Shown: positions 24,320-33,147 of the stretch, piece after piece | Position numbering within the stretch: position 1 is the first letter of the stretch | Layout of the letters: every line of letters starts with the position of its first letter | Source of the DNA: Candidatus Hydrogenedentota bacterium | Lineage (GTDB): Bacteria > Hydrogenedentota > Hydrogenedentia > Hydrogenedentales > SLHB01 | DNA length: 44,220 bases | Reading direction: 5' to 3' | Assembly (NCBI GenBank): GCA_016215105.1 | Contig: JACRLJ010000053.1 | Location: forward strand, 1 to 44,220 | Position numbers and translations under genes: made by a program | Notes under the pieces: generated by a model | Seen by the model: the letters and a program-made list of their open reading frames with translations, nothing else | What the model was told of the DNA's origin: nothing | The model's database searches: none

Positions 24320-25600
24320 ATGACGGTAGATGAGGCGCATGGGCCGCGGAACACCACGGCAGTTTTCAGGAAAGGCTTCTTCCTGATTGTTATCGCGGCC
24401 CTGCCGGTCCTGTTGACTTCGCGCGAACCCTTACTTATCGCCGCATTGGGGGGTATGGCGGCGGTACTGCTTGCGCCGTTCGCGTCCACCGCATTCCTCC
24501 TGTTCCTGAGCCTGTCGCTGGGATTGGTCACGCTGTTGAGCGAGTTTGTCCTCCCGGGCCCCGGTTTTCGGTTGTACGGCTCGGATTTGGTCCTCTATTT
24601 CCTGATCCTTAGCGGATTCACATTATTCCTGCGACGCGCGCGGGTGGGCCGGCCCGTTCTCGAAAAACGCTTGTTGCTTCTGGTTGGCCTAATGACAGCG
24701 TTCGGCGTAGTCGAATTGGGCAGAGGGCTGCTCGTCCAACATTTCGAAATGAACGATGCCGCCGGGGACTTCCGGCGCCTGTTTATCTACCCGCTTGCTA
24801 TGGTCGTTCCGCTACTCCTGCCGATGGGGAAACGTCACAGCGGCATGGTCAAGTTCGCCATTATGGGCGGCGCCCTTTTGGTTATAGCCACGGGCGCATA
24901 CCGGCTGGCGACAGGGCAGTCGTTCCATGCGGACTATTTCACCGAGACCGAGTACGATCCGCGGCTCCTTTCCTCTACCGAGACAGTGACCTTGGAGATG
25001 GCCTTAGCCTACCTGACAGCGATGACCGTGGCCGGGGCGGGGTGGATGAGGCGAATGTCCGCCCTGGTTCTTGGCGTAGTCTGCGCGGCATTCATGGTGG
25101 TCAGCGGCTGGCGTTTGGCGGCGGGGTTTGTCGTAATCAGTCCAGTGATGGCGGTGATTCTGATGGGGCGAATGCGAAAGCGCCGCCTCGTGGGCCTGGT
25201 AACACTCGCCTTGAGCGTGGTGCTTGTGAGTGTCGGCGGGGTCGTTGTGCTGGCCATGGCGGCGCCGGAGACATTTGCCCGGGCCTTCCACCAATATCAA
25301 GGACGTCTGAACACCTTTGATATTGGACACGACGCGCGCCTCTGGGCCTGGAAACAAGCCGTGGAACTTTGGGCTGACCAGCCCATACTCGGGATTGCAC
25401 GGAACAATCGTCTGGCATTTCTTTTCGCGCATGCGCACATTGCTTCCAGAGTACCGCGCCGCCGCCGTTGGCCTGTTCGCCGGCTATGTGAGCAGTGTCA
25501 CTACGCATTCGTTGGAGCCGTTCGAGAACGCCGGCATTGTCTCGCTCTATGCCATGATTGGATTTCTACTTGTTCTATTGCGCGATACAGAGAACCATGA
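24320..25600 (+). CDS. O-antigen ligase/polymerase-like membrane protein, frame-disrupted
   Basis: Start at ATG 24320 (AGGAAAG 11 nt upstream). The first ~355 residues have about ten membrane helices and end in RLWAWKQAVELWADQPILGI, the W-x-x-A-x-x-x-x-x-x-x-P-x-x-G-x-G motif of Wzy_C/WaaL proteins. After PILGI the frame turns into a basic, Cys/Arg-rich tail unlike this family. The natural C-terminus is found in another frame (see 25389-25682). The conserved His/Asn loop between the two parts is missing, so this looks like a deletion with frameshift. Expected role of the intact protein: polymerising or ligating the lipid-linked glycan in the periplasm. The product is probably inactive, unless the break is an assembly error. 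Confidence 0.7.
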   Translation: MTVDEAHGPRNTTAVFRKGFFLIVIAALPVLLTSREPLLIAALGGMAAVLLAPFASTAFLLFLSLSLGLVTLLSEFVLPGPGFRLYGSDLVLYFLILSGFTLFLRRARVGRPVLEKRLLLLVGLMTAFGVVELGRGLLVQHFEMNDAAGDFRRLFIYPLAMVVPLLLPMGKRHSGMVKFAIMGGALLVIATGAYRLATGQSFHADYFTETEYDPRLLSSTETVTLEMALAYLTAMTVAGAGWMRRMSALVLGVVCAAFMVVSGWRLAAGFVVISPVMAVILMGRMRKRRLVGLVTLALSVVLVSVGGVVVLAMAAPETFARAFHQYQGRLNTFDIGHDARLWAWKQAVELWADQPILGIARNNRLAFLFAHAHIASRVPRRRRWPVRRLCEQCHYAFVGAVRERRHCLALCHDWISTCSIARYREP

Positions 25601-25682
25601 CAAGGCATGTGAGTTGACCCCGTTACCTGAATCCAGCGGCCCTACGGAAGACGCTACAGGCGGCGCCGTATGGGACAGATAA
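25389..25682 (+). pseudogene. Displaced C-terminal part of the O-antigen ligase-like gene
   Basis: From the bases TCGGGATTG at 25389-25397 the plus-strand frame ending at 25682 reads SGLHGTIVWHFFSRMRTLLP, then EYRAAAVGLFAGYVSS and AGIVSLYAMIGFLLVLL. This is membrane-protein sequence typical of the end of Wzy/WaaL proteins (GLxG motif followed by two helices). It has no start codon of its own. Its stop overlaps the first 13 bases of the flippase gene, the tight spacing expected of the native operon, which supports this as the original end of the gene. Confidence 0.6.
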
Positions 25683-27139
25683 GGCGAACCCTGGGCCACA
25701 CTTTGGTCTACGCCCTGGGCCTTGTCGTAAACCGGGGCGCGGCCTACGCCTTAATTCCCATGTACACCCGCACCCTGCCGCAGGCCGAGATAGGTGTTTG
25801 GGAATTGGCCACAGCGACCACCCTTTTTCTCCTGCCGTTTCTTGATCTGGGTATGTCATCCGCGGTCCTGCGCTATTTTCACGTCTACGAGACGGACGAC
25901 GAGCGCCGAGTCGCATTCAACTCCAGCCTGTGTTCATTGACGGTCTTCCTCGTGATTGCGGTCGCGGCGGTCTTCTTCCTGGCGAAACCGCTGGCCGAGT
26001 TGGCCTTCGGCGGTCAGGAATACGCGCGACTGATGAAACTGACCGCGCTTCTCGCGGCGATCACGGCGCTAAGCAATCAGCCGCTGGCGTGGCTGCGCAC
26101 CCAGGAGCGCAGCCTAGCGTTCGCCGGGCTCAACCTGGTACGGGGTCTTGTCGGCCCGGCGGCGATTTGCATCCTCGTCCTCAAATTCGACATGGGCGTC
26201 GAAGGCGTCCTGTGGGGTGATCTGGCGGGCCTGACCATGATGACCGTCATCGCGCTTGTGCTATGCCGCCGCTGGCTACGGCTCGAAATCGCTCTCGATA
26301 CCCTCAAGCCCATGCTCGCCTTCGCGTTGCCGATGTTGCCTCTGGGCATCGCATCGCCCATCCTCACAATTTCCGACCGGTACTTCGTTGAGAATTGGTC
26401 CGGCAAGGAAGCCTTGGCCATCCTGGCTATCGGCACAAAGGTCGGCGTCCTCATGCAATTCTTTACCCAAGCCTTCCAGACCGCGTATCCGCCGGCGGCG
26501 TTTCAGATCGACAAGCGCGGGGATGCTCCAGAAATCTTCAGTATGCTTTTGCGTCTGCTAACCGTTGGTCTGGCGTGTGTGGCGGTCGCACTTTCGGCCC
26601 TCGGTCCCGAACTCGTCCAAATTCTGGCGCCGAAGGGCAGCTACGGTTCCGCCTATCAAATCGTTCCCTTCATAGCCTTTACCTACGTATTGTACGGTGT
26701 GATGCTGTACGTGATGACCGGACTTGCGATCGTCAAGCGGATGCTCATATCGTCAGCGATCATTTGCAGCGCCGCGGTAGTGAAGGTCATCCTCAATGTT
26801 ATCTTGATTGGGCCCTACGGAAATCTCGGGGCCGCTGCGGGAACACTCGGTTGCCACGTGTTCGGCTGCGTCTTGGCCTTTGTCGTCACGCAACGTGTCT
26901 ATCCAGTGCCCTACGATATCGGGAAACTGCTCTTGCTCTCCGCCCTTGCCGCGGCCACCACCGTCGTCATTTGTTTCGCAGCGCCTCTTGCCCCGATGAT
27001 TGGGTTGCCTATCCGCTTGCTTCTATTGGCGTTGTTTACAGGGGTATCATGCTTTGCCTTTGTTACGTCGCGGGAGCGCCGCGAAGGAAGAGACATTATC
27101 GCAGCCCGGGTAAAACGTATTGCCGCGTTTATTCATTAG
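25670..27139 (+). CDS. Polysaccharide flippase, Wzx/MOP superfamily
   Basis: 489 residues with 12-14 predicted membrane helices. The N-terminus TLGHTLVYALGLVVNRGAAY and ALIPMYTRTLPQAEIGVWEL is the standard start of oligosaccharide flippases; ISDRYFVENWSGKEAL and YSIGTK-like AILAIGTKVGVLMQ in the second half are typical. It would move the lipid-linked repeat unit across the inner membrane. Its start lies 13 bases before the stop of the displaced ligase end. Its partner polymerase is broken in this sequence. Confidence 0.88.
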   Translation: MGQIRRTLGHTLVYALGLVVNRGAAYALIPMYTRTLPQAEIGVWELATATTLFLLPFLDLGMSSAVLRYFHVYETDDERRVAFNSSLCSLTVFLVIAVAAVFFLAKPLAELAFGGQEYARLMKLTALLAAITALSNQPLAWLRTQERSLAFAGLNLVRGLVGPAAICILVLKFDMGVEGVLWGDLAGLTMMTVIALVLCRRWLRLEIALDTLKPMLAFALPMLPLGIASPILTISDRYFVENWSGKEALAILAIGTKVGVLMQFFTQAFQTAYPPAAFQIDKRGDAPEIFSMLLRLLTVGLACVAVALSALGPELVQILAPKGSYGSAYQIVPFIAFTYVLYGVMLYVMTGLAIVKRMLISSAIICSAAVVKVILNVILIGPYGNLGAAAGTLGCHVFGCVLAFVVTQRVYPVPYDIGKLLLLSALAAATTVVICFAAPLAPMIGLPIRLLLLALFTGVSCFAFVTSRERREGRDIIAARVKRIAAFIH

Positions 27140-27219
27140 ATTGTCAGCGGGAACCGGGCGCGGAAGCCACTGATCAAGGAGTTTGATCAACGGATTCAGG
27201 TCCACAGCTCCGAGGTGAT

Positions 27220-28641
27220 ATGCAGAACAAATATCCATACTACCTGGCGAACAGACCGGCTGCTTCGAACGATAACCTTGCCGTGACCGACAAGTACAGT
27301 GGCGAGGTGGTGGCCCGCGTAGCTGTGGCCGATGCGAAAGCGATTGACGCGGGGATTGCGGCGGCGGTTCGGGCCGCCGAGCCGATGCGGAAACTGGCGG
27401 CCTACGAGCGCCAGGCGATCTTGAACCACTGTGTGAAGCGCTTTACCGAGCGGGCCGAGGAATTGGCGCTGGCGCTGTGCGTCGAAGCGGGAAAACCAAT
27501 ACGGGACAGCCGGGGCGAAGTCGGGCGCTTGATCGACACGTTCCGGATCGCCGCCGAGGAATCGGTGCGGATGACCGGCGAGGTGTTGCCGCTCGACATC
27601 AGCCCGCGGGCGCGGGGATATGCGGGCATGTGGAAGCGTGTGCCGATTGGCCCGTGTTCATTTATCTCGCCCTTCAACTTCCCGTTGAACCTGGCGGCGC
27701 ACAAGATTGCGCCGGCATTGGCGGTGGGGTGTCCGTTTGTGCTCAAGCCCGCGAGCCGCACGCCGATAGGCGCGTTGCTGATCGGAGAAGTGTTGGCGGA
27801 GACGGATCTGCCCGAAGGAGCGTTCTCGATTTTGCCGTGCAGCAGGGACGGTGCGGATCTGTTCACGACCGACGAGCGGCTCAAGCTATTGAGTTTCACG
27901 GGCTCGCCGGACGTCGGCTGGGCGCTGAAGGCGAAAGCCGGGAAGAAGAAAGTCGTGCTGGAGTTGGGCGGGAACGCCGCGTGTATCGTGGACGCGGACG
28001 CCGACCTCGACCACGCGGTGCAACGGATCGTGTTTGGCGCGTTCTACCAGTCCGGCCAGAGCTGCATCAGCGTGCAACGCATCCTCGCGCACGAGGACGT
28101 GTATGACACGTTCTGGGACAAACTCGTGGCGGCCACGAAGGCGCTCAAGATGGGTGATCCGAAGAGCGAGGACACTTTCATCGGCCCGTTGATCGACGAA
28201 AGCGAGGCCGTACGGGTCGAACAGTGGATTCACAGGGCTGTTGCGGCCGGGGCCGGCGTCTTGTGCGGCGGAACTCGCAAGGGGGTAATGATGGAAGCCA
28301 CGCTGCTGGAGAATGTCCCGGAAGGAGAGCCAGTTCGCGACCGCGAAGTATTCGGGCCCGTCGCGGTGTTGTCGCGGTTTACGTCATTCGACGAAGCCTT
28401 GGCCGAGGTGAACCGGAGCGCGTACGGATTGCAGGCGGGAATCTTCACGCGGGACATCTATAAGGTCCACAAGGCCTGGGACGAACTCGAGGTCGGCGGC
28501 GTGATCGTGGGCGATGTGCCATCCTGGCGCGTGGACCACATGCCGTACGGTGGTGTGAAAGACAGCGGACTCGGCCGCGAGGGTATTCGCTTCTCCATGG
28601 AGGACATGACCGAGATTCGGTTATTGGTGTTGCGGTCGTAA
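27220..28641 (+). CDS. Aldehyde dehydrogenase family protein
   Basis: 473 residues from ATG at 27220 with GAGGTGAT just upstream. Catalytic landmarks of the ALDH superfamily are present: Asn in ISPFNFPLN (about 152), FTGSPDVGW, Glu248 in LELGGNAA and the nucleophile Cys282 in GQSCISVQR, then EVFGPVAVL. The short N-terminus and the pattern around PFNFPLN resemble the GapN-like, NAD(P)-dependent, non-acylating group acting on small aldehydes such as glyceraldehyde-3-phosphate, lactaldehyde or phosphonoacetaldehyde. Substrate is not decidable. It follows the flippase by 80 bases and may be a separate unit. Confidence 0.9.
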   Translation: MQNKYPYYLANRPAASNDNLAVTDKYSGEVVARVAVADAKAIDAGIAAAVRAAEPMRKLAAYERQAILNHCVKRFTERAEELALALCVEAGKPIRDSRGEVGRLIDTFRIAAEESVRMTGEVLPLDISPRARGYAGMWKRVPIGPCSFISPFNFPLNLAAHKIAPALAVGCPFVLKPASRTPIGALLIGEVLAETDLPEGAFSILPCSRDGADLFTTDERLKLLSFTGSPDVGWALKAKAGKKKVVLELGGNAACIVDADADLDHAVQRIVFGAFYQSGQSCISVQRILAHEDVYDTFWDKLVAATKALKMGDPKSEDTFIGPLIDESEAVRVEQWIHRAVAAGAGVLCGGTRKGVMMEATLLENVPEGEPVRDREVFGPVAVLSRFTSFDEALAEVNRSAYGLQAGIFTRDIYKVHKAWDELEVGGVIVGDVPSWRVDHMPYGGVKDSGLGREGIRFSMEDMTEIRLLVLRS

Positions 28642-28683
28642 GGGCGGCGAACCACCCCCACGACCACAACGAAGCGGAAAACG

Positions 28684-29613
28684 CTACTTCTTTGGCGCCG
28701 CAGGGGCTGCCGGCGGGGGCGGCGTCGGCACGTGCGTTTCAATCTTGACCACGTCAGCCGCAGGCACGACCTTGTCGAAATTGGGCGCCGCGTCAGCCGG
28801 CCCTTTACCCATGGCCCAATTCGCGGCGTCCACAACCGCCCTCTGCATTACCGGGTTTTCCCAAACATCCTCGCGATGACCAAGCGCGTTGAAATAGACA
28901 CGGCCCTTGCCAACCTGGCTGCACCAGATGATCGGGAAATTGGGCATGTCGTATCGGCCGTTCTGATCCGGATTCTTGCGCTCCTCGCCGGAATCCCACA
29001 TGGCCAGGACGTGCATGCTTTTCCTATTGTAGTTCTTGAAGGTGTAGATTTCGTCGTATATCTGGAAATCCTGAGGGATATGGACCATGGCGGGGTGCTT
29101 GGTGTCTACCACTCTAAGCGTTCCCTTGAACTGTTTGCCGTGTCCGCGAAACTCGCCGCCGACCATTTCGAGATATGGGGAGTTCGGCTGCGCATCGGAG
29201 GTGTGAAAGGTGTCTGAAGCGCAATGGAATCCCAGGTAGCCGCCACCATTCTTCACCCATGCAATCAGATCGGCCACACCGTTTGGCCCCATTATCTTTC
29301 CCTTGTCTTTGTCACCCATGTTGCAGATATTGCCCTGTGTGTAGAAGACGACCAGCTTGTACTTCTTGAGGTTCTCCGCGTTGATCAGATCGGCGTCCTT
29401 GGTGCAAAGCACCTTCCCGCCCTGCTCCGCAAACAGGCCGGTCAGGATCTTGTCCACATGACTGGGCTTACCGTCCTTTTGTTCAATACAACTGTGCTGG
29501 AATCCCTCCGACTTGCTCAAAAAGAGCGAATTCCATTCGACGCCAGGGCGCGTAGCGCACCCGCACACCGATGCGGCGGCGACGACCGCGCTATAAATCC
29601 ATACTCGCTTCAT
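28684..29613 (-). CDS. ThuA-domain lipoprotein
   Basis: 309 residues; GGAGG precedes the ATG at 29613. The N-terminus has a lipobox-like SVCGC, so Cys19 is the likely lipidation site. The rest is a ThuA (trehalose-utilisation-like) domain related to class I glutamine amidotransferase folds: KLVVFYTQGN, KNGGGYLGFHCASDTFH, VGGEFRGHGKQFKGTLRV, DEIYTFKNYNR and WCSQVGKGRVYFNALGHRED. The C-terminus is Pro/Ala rich. The family is common in Planctomycetes and relatives and is linked to sugar breakdown; no enzymatic role is established. Convergent with the aldehyde dehydrogenase gene. Confidence 0.85.
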   Translation of the reverse strand: MKRVWIYSAVVAAASVCGCATRPGVEWNSLFLSKSEGFQHSCIEQKDGKPSHVDKILTGLFAEQGGKVLCTKDADLINAENLKKYKLVVFYTQGNICNMGDKDKGKIMGPNGVADLIAWVKNGGGYLGFHCASDTFHTSDAQPNSPYLEMVGGEFRGHGKQFKGTLRVVDTKHPAMVHIPQDFQIYDEIYTFKNYNRKSMHVLAMWDSGEERKNPDQNGRYDMPNFPIIWCSQVGKGRVYFNALGHREDVWENPVMQRAVVDAANWAMGKGPADAAPNFDKVVPAADVVKIETHVPTPPPPAAPAAPKK

Positions 29614-29779
29614 TTCTAGTCCTCCAGGGTTGGTTAGGAAATCGGACGGTGTTCAGCCCGTTAGCCTAGAGCTTGACGCTGTGACTGTCAAGTTCGGGAC
29701 GGACCGCCGTGAAAAAGGCCCGCGCCACGCGGCATCGGCGCCGACACCGGCTTCCCGATCCGCAGGGCGAGCGGGAAGC

Positions 29780-29966
29780 GCCCAGAGTAGACGCGCCGTC
29801 CCGCCGCGTCAGCCTGAGCACTGACACCTCATCCAATCGCGACCGTCAATCGGGTCGCAAATGCTTTCGATCCCCGTTTCAGTCGATGCGCCAGGGAGAG
29901 GTGTTTACACGTGGCACGCCATTGGTGCCCTGGCTGACGCGGCGGGACGGCGCGTCCACTTTGGGC
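29780..29966. repeat. Long inverted repeat in the 29614-30086 gap
   Basis: The 473-base gap has no supported gene. It holds two 41-base arms at 29780-29820 and 29926-29966 that are reverse complements with only four mismatches; the shared core is GACGCGCCGTCCCGCCGCGT plus CAGCC. The 105-base spacer carries smaller inverted repeats: GCGACC..GGTCGC near 29840-29860 and GGCAC..GTGCC near 29913-29929. Possible MITE-like remnant or structured RNA. It ends about 120 bases before the YihY gene. Confidence 0.75.
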
Positions 29967-30086
29967 AAATTGGGTTTCGTCTTTGGCAACTACCGCCGCA
30001 ACTCTACCAGTCTTCTCAGCAGTTCAGGCGCGTTCGCCATTTGCGCCGGTTTGCCCCCGCGCGCAGGCGCCGTGTAGCATAGCGCC

Positions 30087-31538
30087 ATGAGGGATCTGTT
30101 TCAGCGCACCATCGAGGCATTGCAGCGCGGCAAGCGTTTTGTCACGCGTGACGTGTGGCGCATTGGACGGCCGGGCGAGGAGGTCCCGCACGGTTTCGTG
30201 ATCAAGCACATCCGGGTGGCCATCCTGTTGCTCAAAGGCGTTGTCCAGGACGATTTGCTGTTGCGCGCCTCGGCGTTGACCTTTGCGACGACTCTCGCGC
30301 TGGTTCCCTTTCTCGCGATCATGTTCTTGGTGATCCAGACCTTTCACCTGGACGAAAACCTGTATCTCTACTTAACGGACCATCTGCTTTCCATTACTGG
30401 CCGCACCGGTGCGTCGGCCGCGGTCGACCACAAGGATCTCCTCCAGCAGATTCTTCAGTTGGTTATGCAGAACGTCGCCCAGAGCCCGCAGACATCCGAC
30501 GGAAAGCTGCTCGAGAATCCCGTCAAGATGATGGTGACCTACGCCAAGGAAGGCGCCAATCCGAGCGCATTGGGATGGGCCGGTGTGCTGTTCGTGGTCG
30601 CAACCGTGTTTGGGTTGATGATGAATATCGAGTCGTCCTTCAACCAAATTTGGGGAGTCAAGCGTTTTCGTTCGTGGTACCGCTTGCTCAGCGATTACCT
30701 GACCATTCTGTTTCTGCTGCCATTCTTACTGGTGGGCGCGCTGAGCTTGACCTTCGCGATCCGTCTTATTGAAGATCAGGGTTCCCTTGCCTTCGCATTG
30801 CGCGGCGTACAGTACGCGGTGATATGGCTGGTGTTTACGGGGATCTATATGCTGATGCCCAACACCAAAGTGAAATTCCGCTATGCGTTTCTGGGAGGTG
30901 TGGTGGCGGGCACGCTGTGGAGTTTGGCGGCGTGGGGGTATGTGCAATTCCAATTCGGATTGCCGCGCTATAGCTTGTTGTATTCGGCGTTCGCGCAATT
31001 TCCGGTGCTGCTGTTGTGGCTCTACGTGAGTTGGCTGATCCTGTTGTTGGGCGCCGAATTGGCGTTTGCGTATCAGAACGAAAAAACCTTCGCCATGGAA
31101 CGCCTCGCGGAAGGCGCCAGCCACGCGTATCGGGAAGCGGTCGGCCTGCGGGTGATGCTCGAGCTGTCGCGCCGCTTCGATCAAGGATTGCCGGCCCTGA
31201 CGCCAGTCGAGTCCGCCGAGGCCTGGAACGTGCCCCTCCGCCTGGTCAACGAAACGCTGGAGATACTAGAGACCACCGGGCTCGTCGTGCGCGCGGCCGG
31301 CGAGCCGCAGCGCTATCAGCCGGCGCGTTCGACGGAGCGGATCAGCGTGGGCGACGTGGTGACCGCGGTTCGCGAATCGGGAAACGAGCCGTCGCTCTTG
31401 CGTCAGGACGAAGAACTACTGCCGCTGTTCCGCGATCTGAACGAAAGCCACGGCCTGCACTTGTCTCGTAGCATGGCGGAAATGGCGAGACGGCTCCGCG
31501 GGGACAGCGAGTCCGAGCCGCGGCCTACGCGCCCTTGA
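30087..31538 (+). CDS. YihY/BrkB family membrane protein with C-terminal winged-helix-like domain
   Basis: 483 residues, about six membrane helices. Family hallmarks: LLRASALTFATTLALVPFLAI near residue 60, NIESSFNQIWGVKRFRSW, YMLMPNTKVKFRYAFLGGVVAGTLW and GLPRYSLLYSAFAQFPVLLLWLYVSWLILLLGAELA. The family was once called ribonuclease BN but is an inner-membrane protein of unclear, possibly transport, function. The last ~130 residues form a soluble domain (LTPVESAEAWNVPLRLVNETL, EILETTGLVVRA) that looks like a winged helix. No clear ribosome site before ATG 30087. Its 3' end overlaps the convergent DUF3999 gene by 14 bases. Confidence 0.85.
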   Translation: MRDLFQRTIEALQRGKRFVTRDVWRIGRPGEEVPHGFVIKHIRVAILLLKGVVQDDLLLRASALTFATTLALVPFLAIMFLVIQTFHLDENLYLYLTDHLLSITGRTGASAAVDHKDLLQQILQLVMQNVAQSPQTSDGKLLENPVKMMVTYAKEGANPSALGWAGVLFVVATVFGLMMNIESSFNQIWGVKRFRSWYRLLSDYLTILFLLPFLLVGALSLTFAIRLIEDQGSLAFALRGVQYAVIWLVFTGIYMLMPNTKVKFRYAFLGGVVAGTLWSLAAWGYVQFQFGLPRYSLLYSAFAQFPVLLLWLYVSWLILLLGAELAFAYQNEKTFAMERLAEGASHAYREAVGLRVMLELSRRFDQGLPALTPVESAEAWNVPLRLVNETLEILETTGLVVRAAGEPQRYQPARSTERISVGDVVTAVRESGNEPSLLRQDEELLPLFRDLNESHGLHLSRSMAEMARRLRGDSESEPRPTRP

Positions 31539-33147
31539 GTTTACCGAGGTTCTTGAGGATGAGCGCGAGCACCGTCCCCACGGCGAGTATGAGCGCGGCC
31601 CACAGCAGCACGGCGTAGCGCTCGCTCCAGGGTCCGGGCGTGGCCGCCTTTTCCAGGAATCTTGGCTCGCCGGCCGTGGCGGCAGGCAAATCCGGCCTGT
31701 CGAGGCCGCGTTGCGCGATAGCCAGATCGAATGAAGGCGCCGCCGCCGCTGCGTTGCCGCCGATGAGACTATACGACTCGCCAGGCGTGTACTCGAACAC
31801 GACACCCACATCCCACCGTTTGACTGCAATGGACGGAATCACGAGCGGCGGGTTGTCTTGTTCGAAGACGCGTAATCGCAGGTAACGATAGGCCGCGCGG
31901 ACTCCAACGATCGTGTTCGACTCGGCGGTCTTGTCCTCGTGTTGGACGCGGTAGAGAACACCGCGGGCGATTGATGTCCACGGCGCCTCGCGCTCTTCGG
32001 TTTCCCACTTGGTTTCCGTTCTGCGCTGCGTCTGAATCTTCTCCGCGTTTCGGCCTTCGAGTTCGTACGCGCGGTGGTAGAAACGGTCCGATACAGTGAC
32101 TTCGAGTGTCGCTACCGGCACATTCCTGTAGCCGAGATCCAAGTCGTATACGTTCTGATGCGTCTTTTCGTCGAACTGCGGCGAGGACGCTTTCACGGCG
32201 ACGGGAATCAGCGGAGTCTCCGGCGTCTCCGTCCAGCGCGCGGTTTGCACGGACGTGATCTCGATGCGGCGCGGGTCGTCGGGCATGTTGAAGACAGTGA
32301 TTCGCAGGTGGCGGAAGTTGCTCGTAGGGAAGGACAGCTCGTCCACTCTGCACGCCTTGTCCGGCAGCGGGACATCAAACAGCCAGCCGTTCTCCAGGAG
32401 GATGTCCCATGAAGCGCCGTCGCTGCTTCCTTCGACCGTCACCCTCCGCCGGAAATTTGCGCCGTCGGTTACGATCTTAATCCGATTCCTCGGAACGGCA
32501 TCGCCCAAGTCCACTGTTACCCGCGAATACTGCTGTGGCTGGAATACGGGATTCAGCAGCCCCGTGCTTTTCCACTCGACACGCGAGATAGCGTGCCCTC
32601 CGGCCCAGCGGACGACATAGGGAACCAAGTCTTCGCGTTGGTCGAGGACGCGCAGGTCGGCCAGCGACGGTTGGCTGGTGTCCAGGACGTCCAGCGGGAG
32701 CGGCAGGCGCACGAATTGCGATTGAGCCACGGCCGCGGAGATCGGCCGGGTCCAGGTCCAATCCTTGGTGTCGAACGCGGCGCTCGCGGATAGACATACG
32801 GAAAAGACAGCAATCGCCAAAATCTCAGCGCGGCGTAGCCGCAACCCAAAATGCGTACGCTGACAAATGGTGGCGGTGCGCGCGCCCCTATGTGGCTCAC
32901 AAATGGTGGCGGTGCGTGCGCCCCGGGAGGGTCGGCGTCCCCGCCGACCTTCACCGCCCATGCGCCCAGTGTTCTGCAAGAACCTTGCCGCGCGATTAAC
33001 CGCCCCATCCCTTTGCGTGCTACCGGCGCCAAGGCCGGTCGGCGAGGACGCCGACCCTCCAGCGCGAACTTCTGCAAAAGAGCAAATAGGAGTGGCGGGT
33101 AGTCGCGCAAAATGAACCAGTGCGGCGTGGTGTGTTCGTATCTTCAT
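31525..33147 (-). CDS. DUF3999 family membrane-anchored protein
   Basis: 540 residues in the open frame. The ATG at 33147 overlaps the upstream DUF2339 stop (ATGA), which supports it as the coupled start. Residues ~110-125 (ILAIAVFSVCLSASAAFD) look like the hydrophobic core and cleavage site of a signal peptide, which is normally at the very N-terminus. The intervening ~80 codons are Arg/Gly/Thr-rich and coincide with a repeat element (32863-33060), so this gene seems to have received an in-frame insertion. The mature part (DWTWTRPISAAVAQSQFVRL...) is DUF3999-like and ends in a membrane helix (RYAVLLWAALILAVGTVLAL). Pairs with DUF2339 as in other bacteria. Confidence 0.8.
   Translation of the reverse strand: MKIRTHHAALVHFARLPATPICSFAEVRAGGSASSPTGLGAGSTQRDGAVNRAARFLQNTGRMGGEGRRGRRPSRGARTATICEPHRGARTATICQRTHFGLRLRRAEILAIAVFSVCLSASAAFDTKDWTWTRPISAAVAQSQFVRLPLPLDVLDTSQPSLADLRVLDQREDLVPYVVRWAGGHAISRVEWKSTGLLNPVFQPQQYSRVTVDLGDAVPRNRIKIVTDGANFRRRVTVEGSSDGASWDILLENGWLFDVPLPDKACRVDELSFPTSNFRHLRITVFNMPDDPRRIEITSVQTARWTETPETPLIPVAVKASSPQFDEKTHQNVYDLDLGYRNVPVATLEVTVSDRFYHRAYELEGRNAEKIQTQRRTETKWETEEREAPWTSIARGVLYRVQHEDKTAESNTIVGVRAAYRYLRLRVFEQDNPPLVIPSIAVKRWDVGVVFEYTPGESYSLIGGNAAAAAPSFDLAIAQRGLDRPDLPAATAGEPRFLEKAATPGPWSERYAVLLWAALILAVGTVLALILKNLGKLKGA
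32863..33060. repeat. Repeat element inside the 5' part of the DUF3999 gene
   Basis: Two 26-base direct copies starting ACAAATGGTGGCGGTGCG lie at 32863-32888 and 32899-32924 with one difference. They are followed by GGAGGGTCGGCGTCCCCGCC plus GACC (32926-32949) and its inverted partner at 33037-33060, with one mismatch over 24 bases and an 87-base spacer. The whole block stays open in the DUF3999 frame. Confidence 0.8.

Noticed and set aside
11124-27139. Exosortase/PEP-CTERM type exopolysaccharide locus
   Set aside because: The amidotransferase is similar to those in such loci, but no exosortase, PEP-CTERM protein or chain-length regulator is present.
29709-30077. 122-codon open frame in the 29.6-30.1 kb gap
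   Set aside because: No ribosome site or family resemblance; it runs across the long inverted repeat.
32863-32924. Direct repeats resembling a CRISPR start
   Set aside because: Only two copies with a 10-base spacer, inside a coding frame, with no cas genes.
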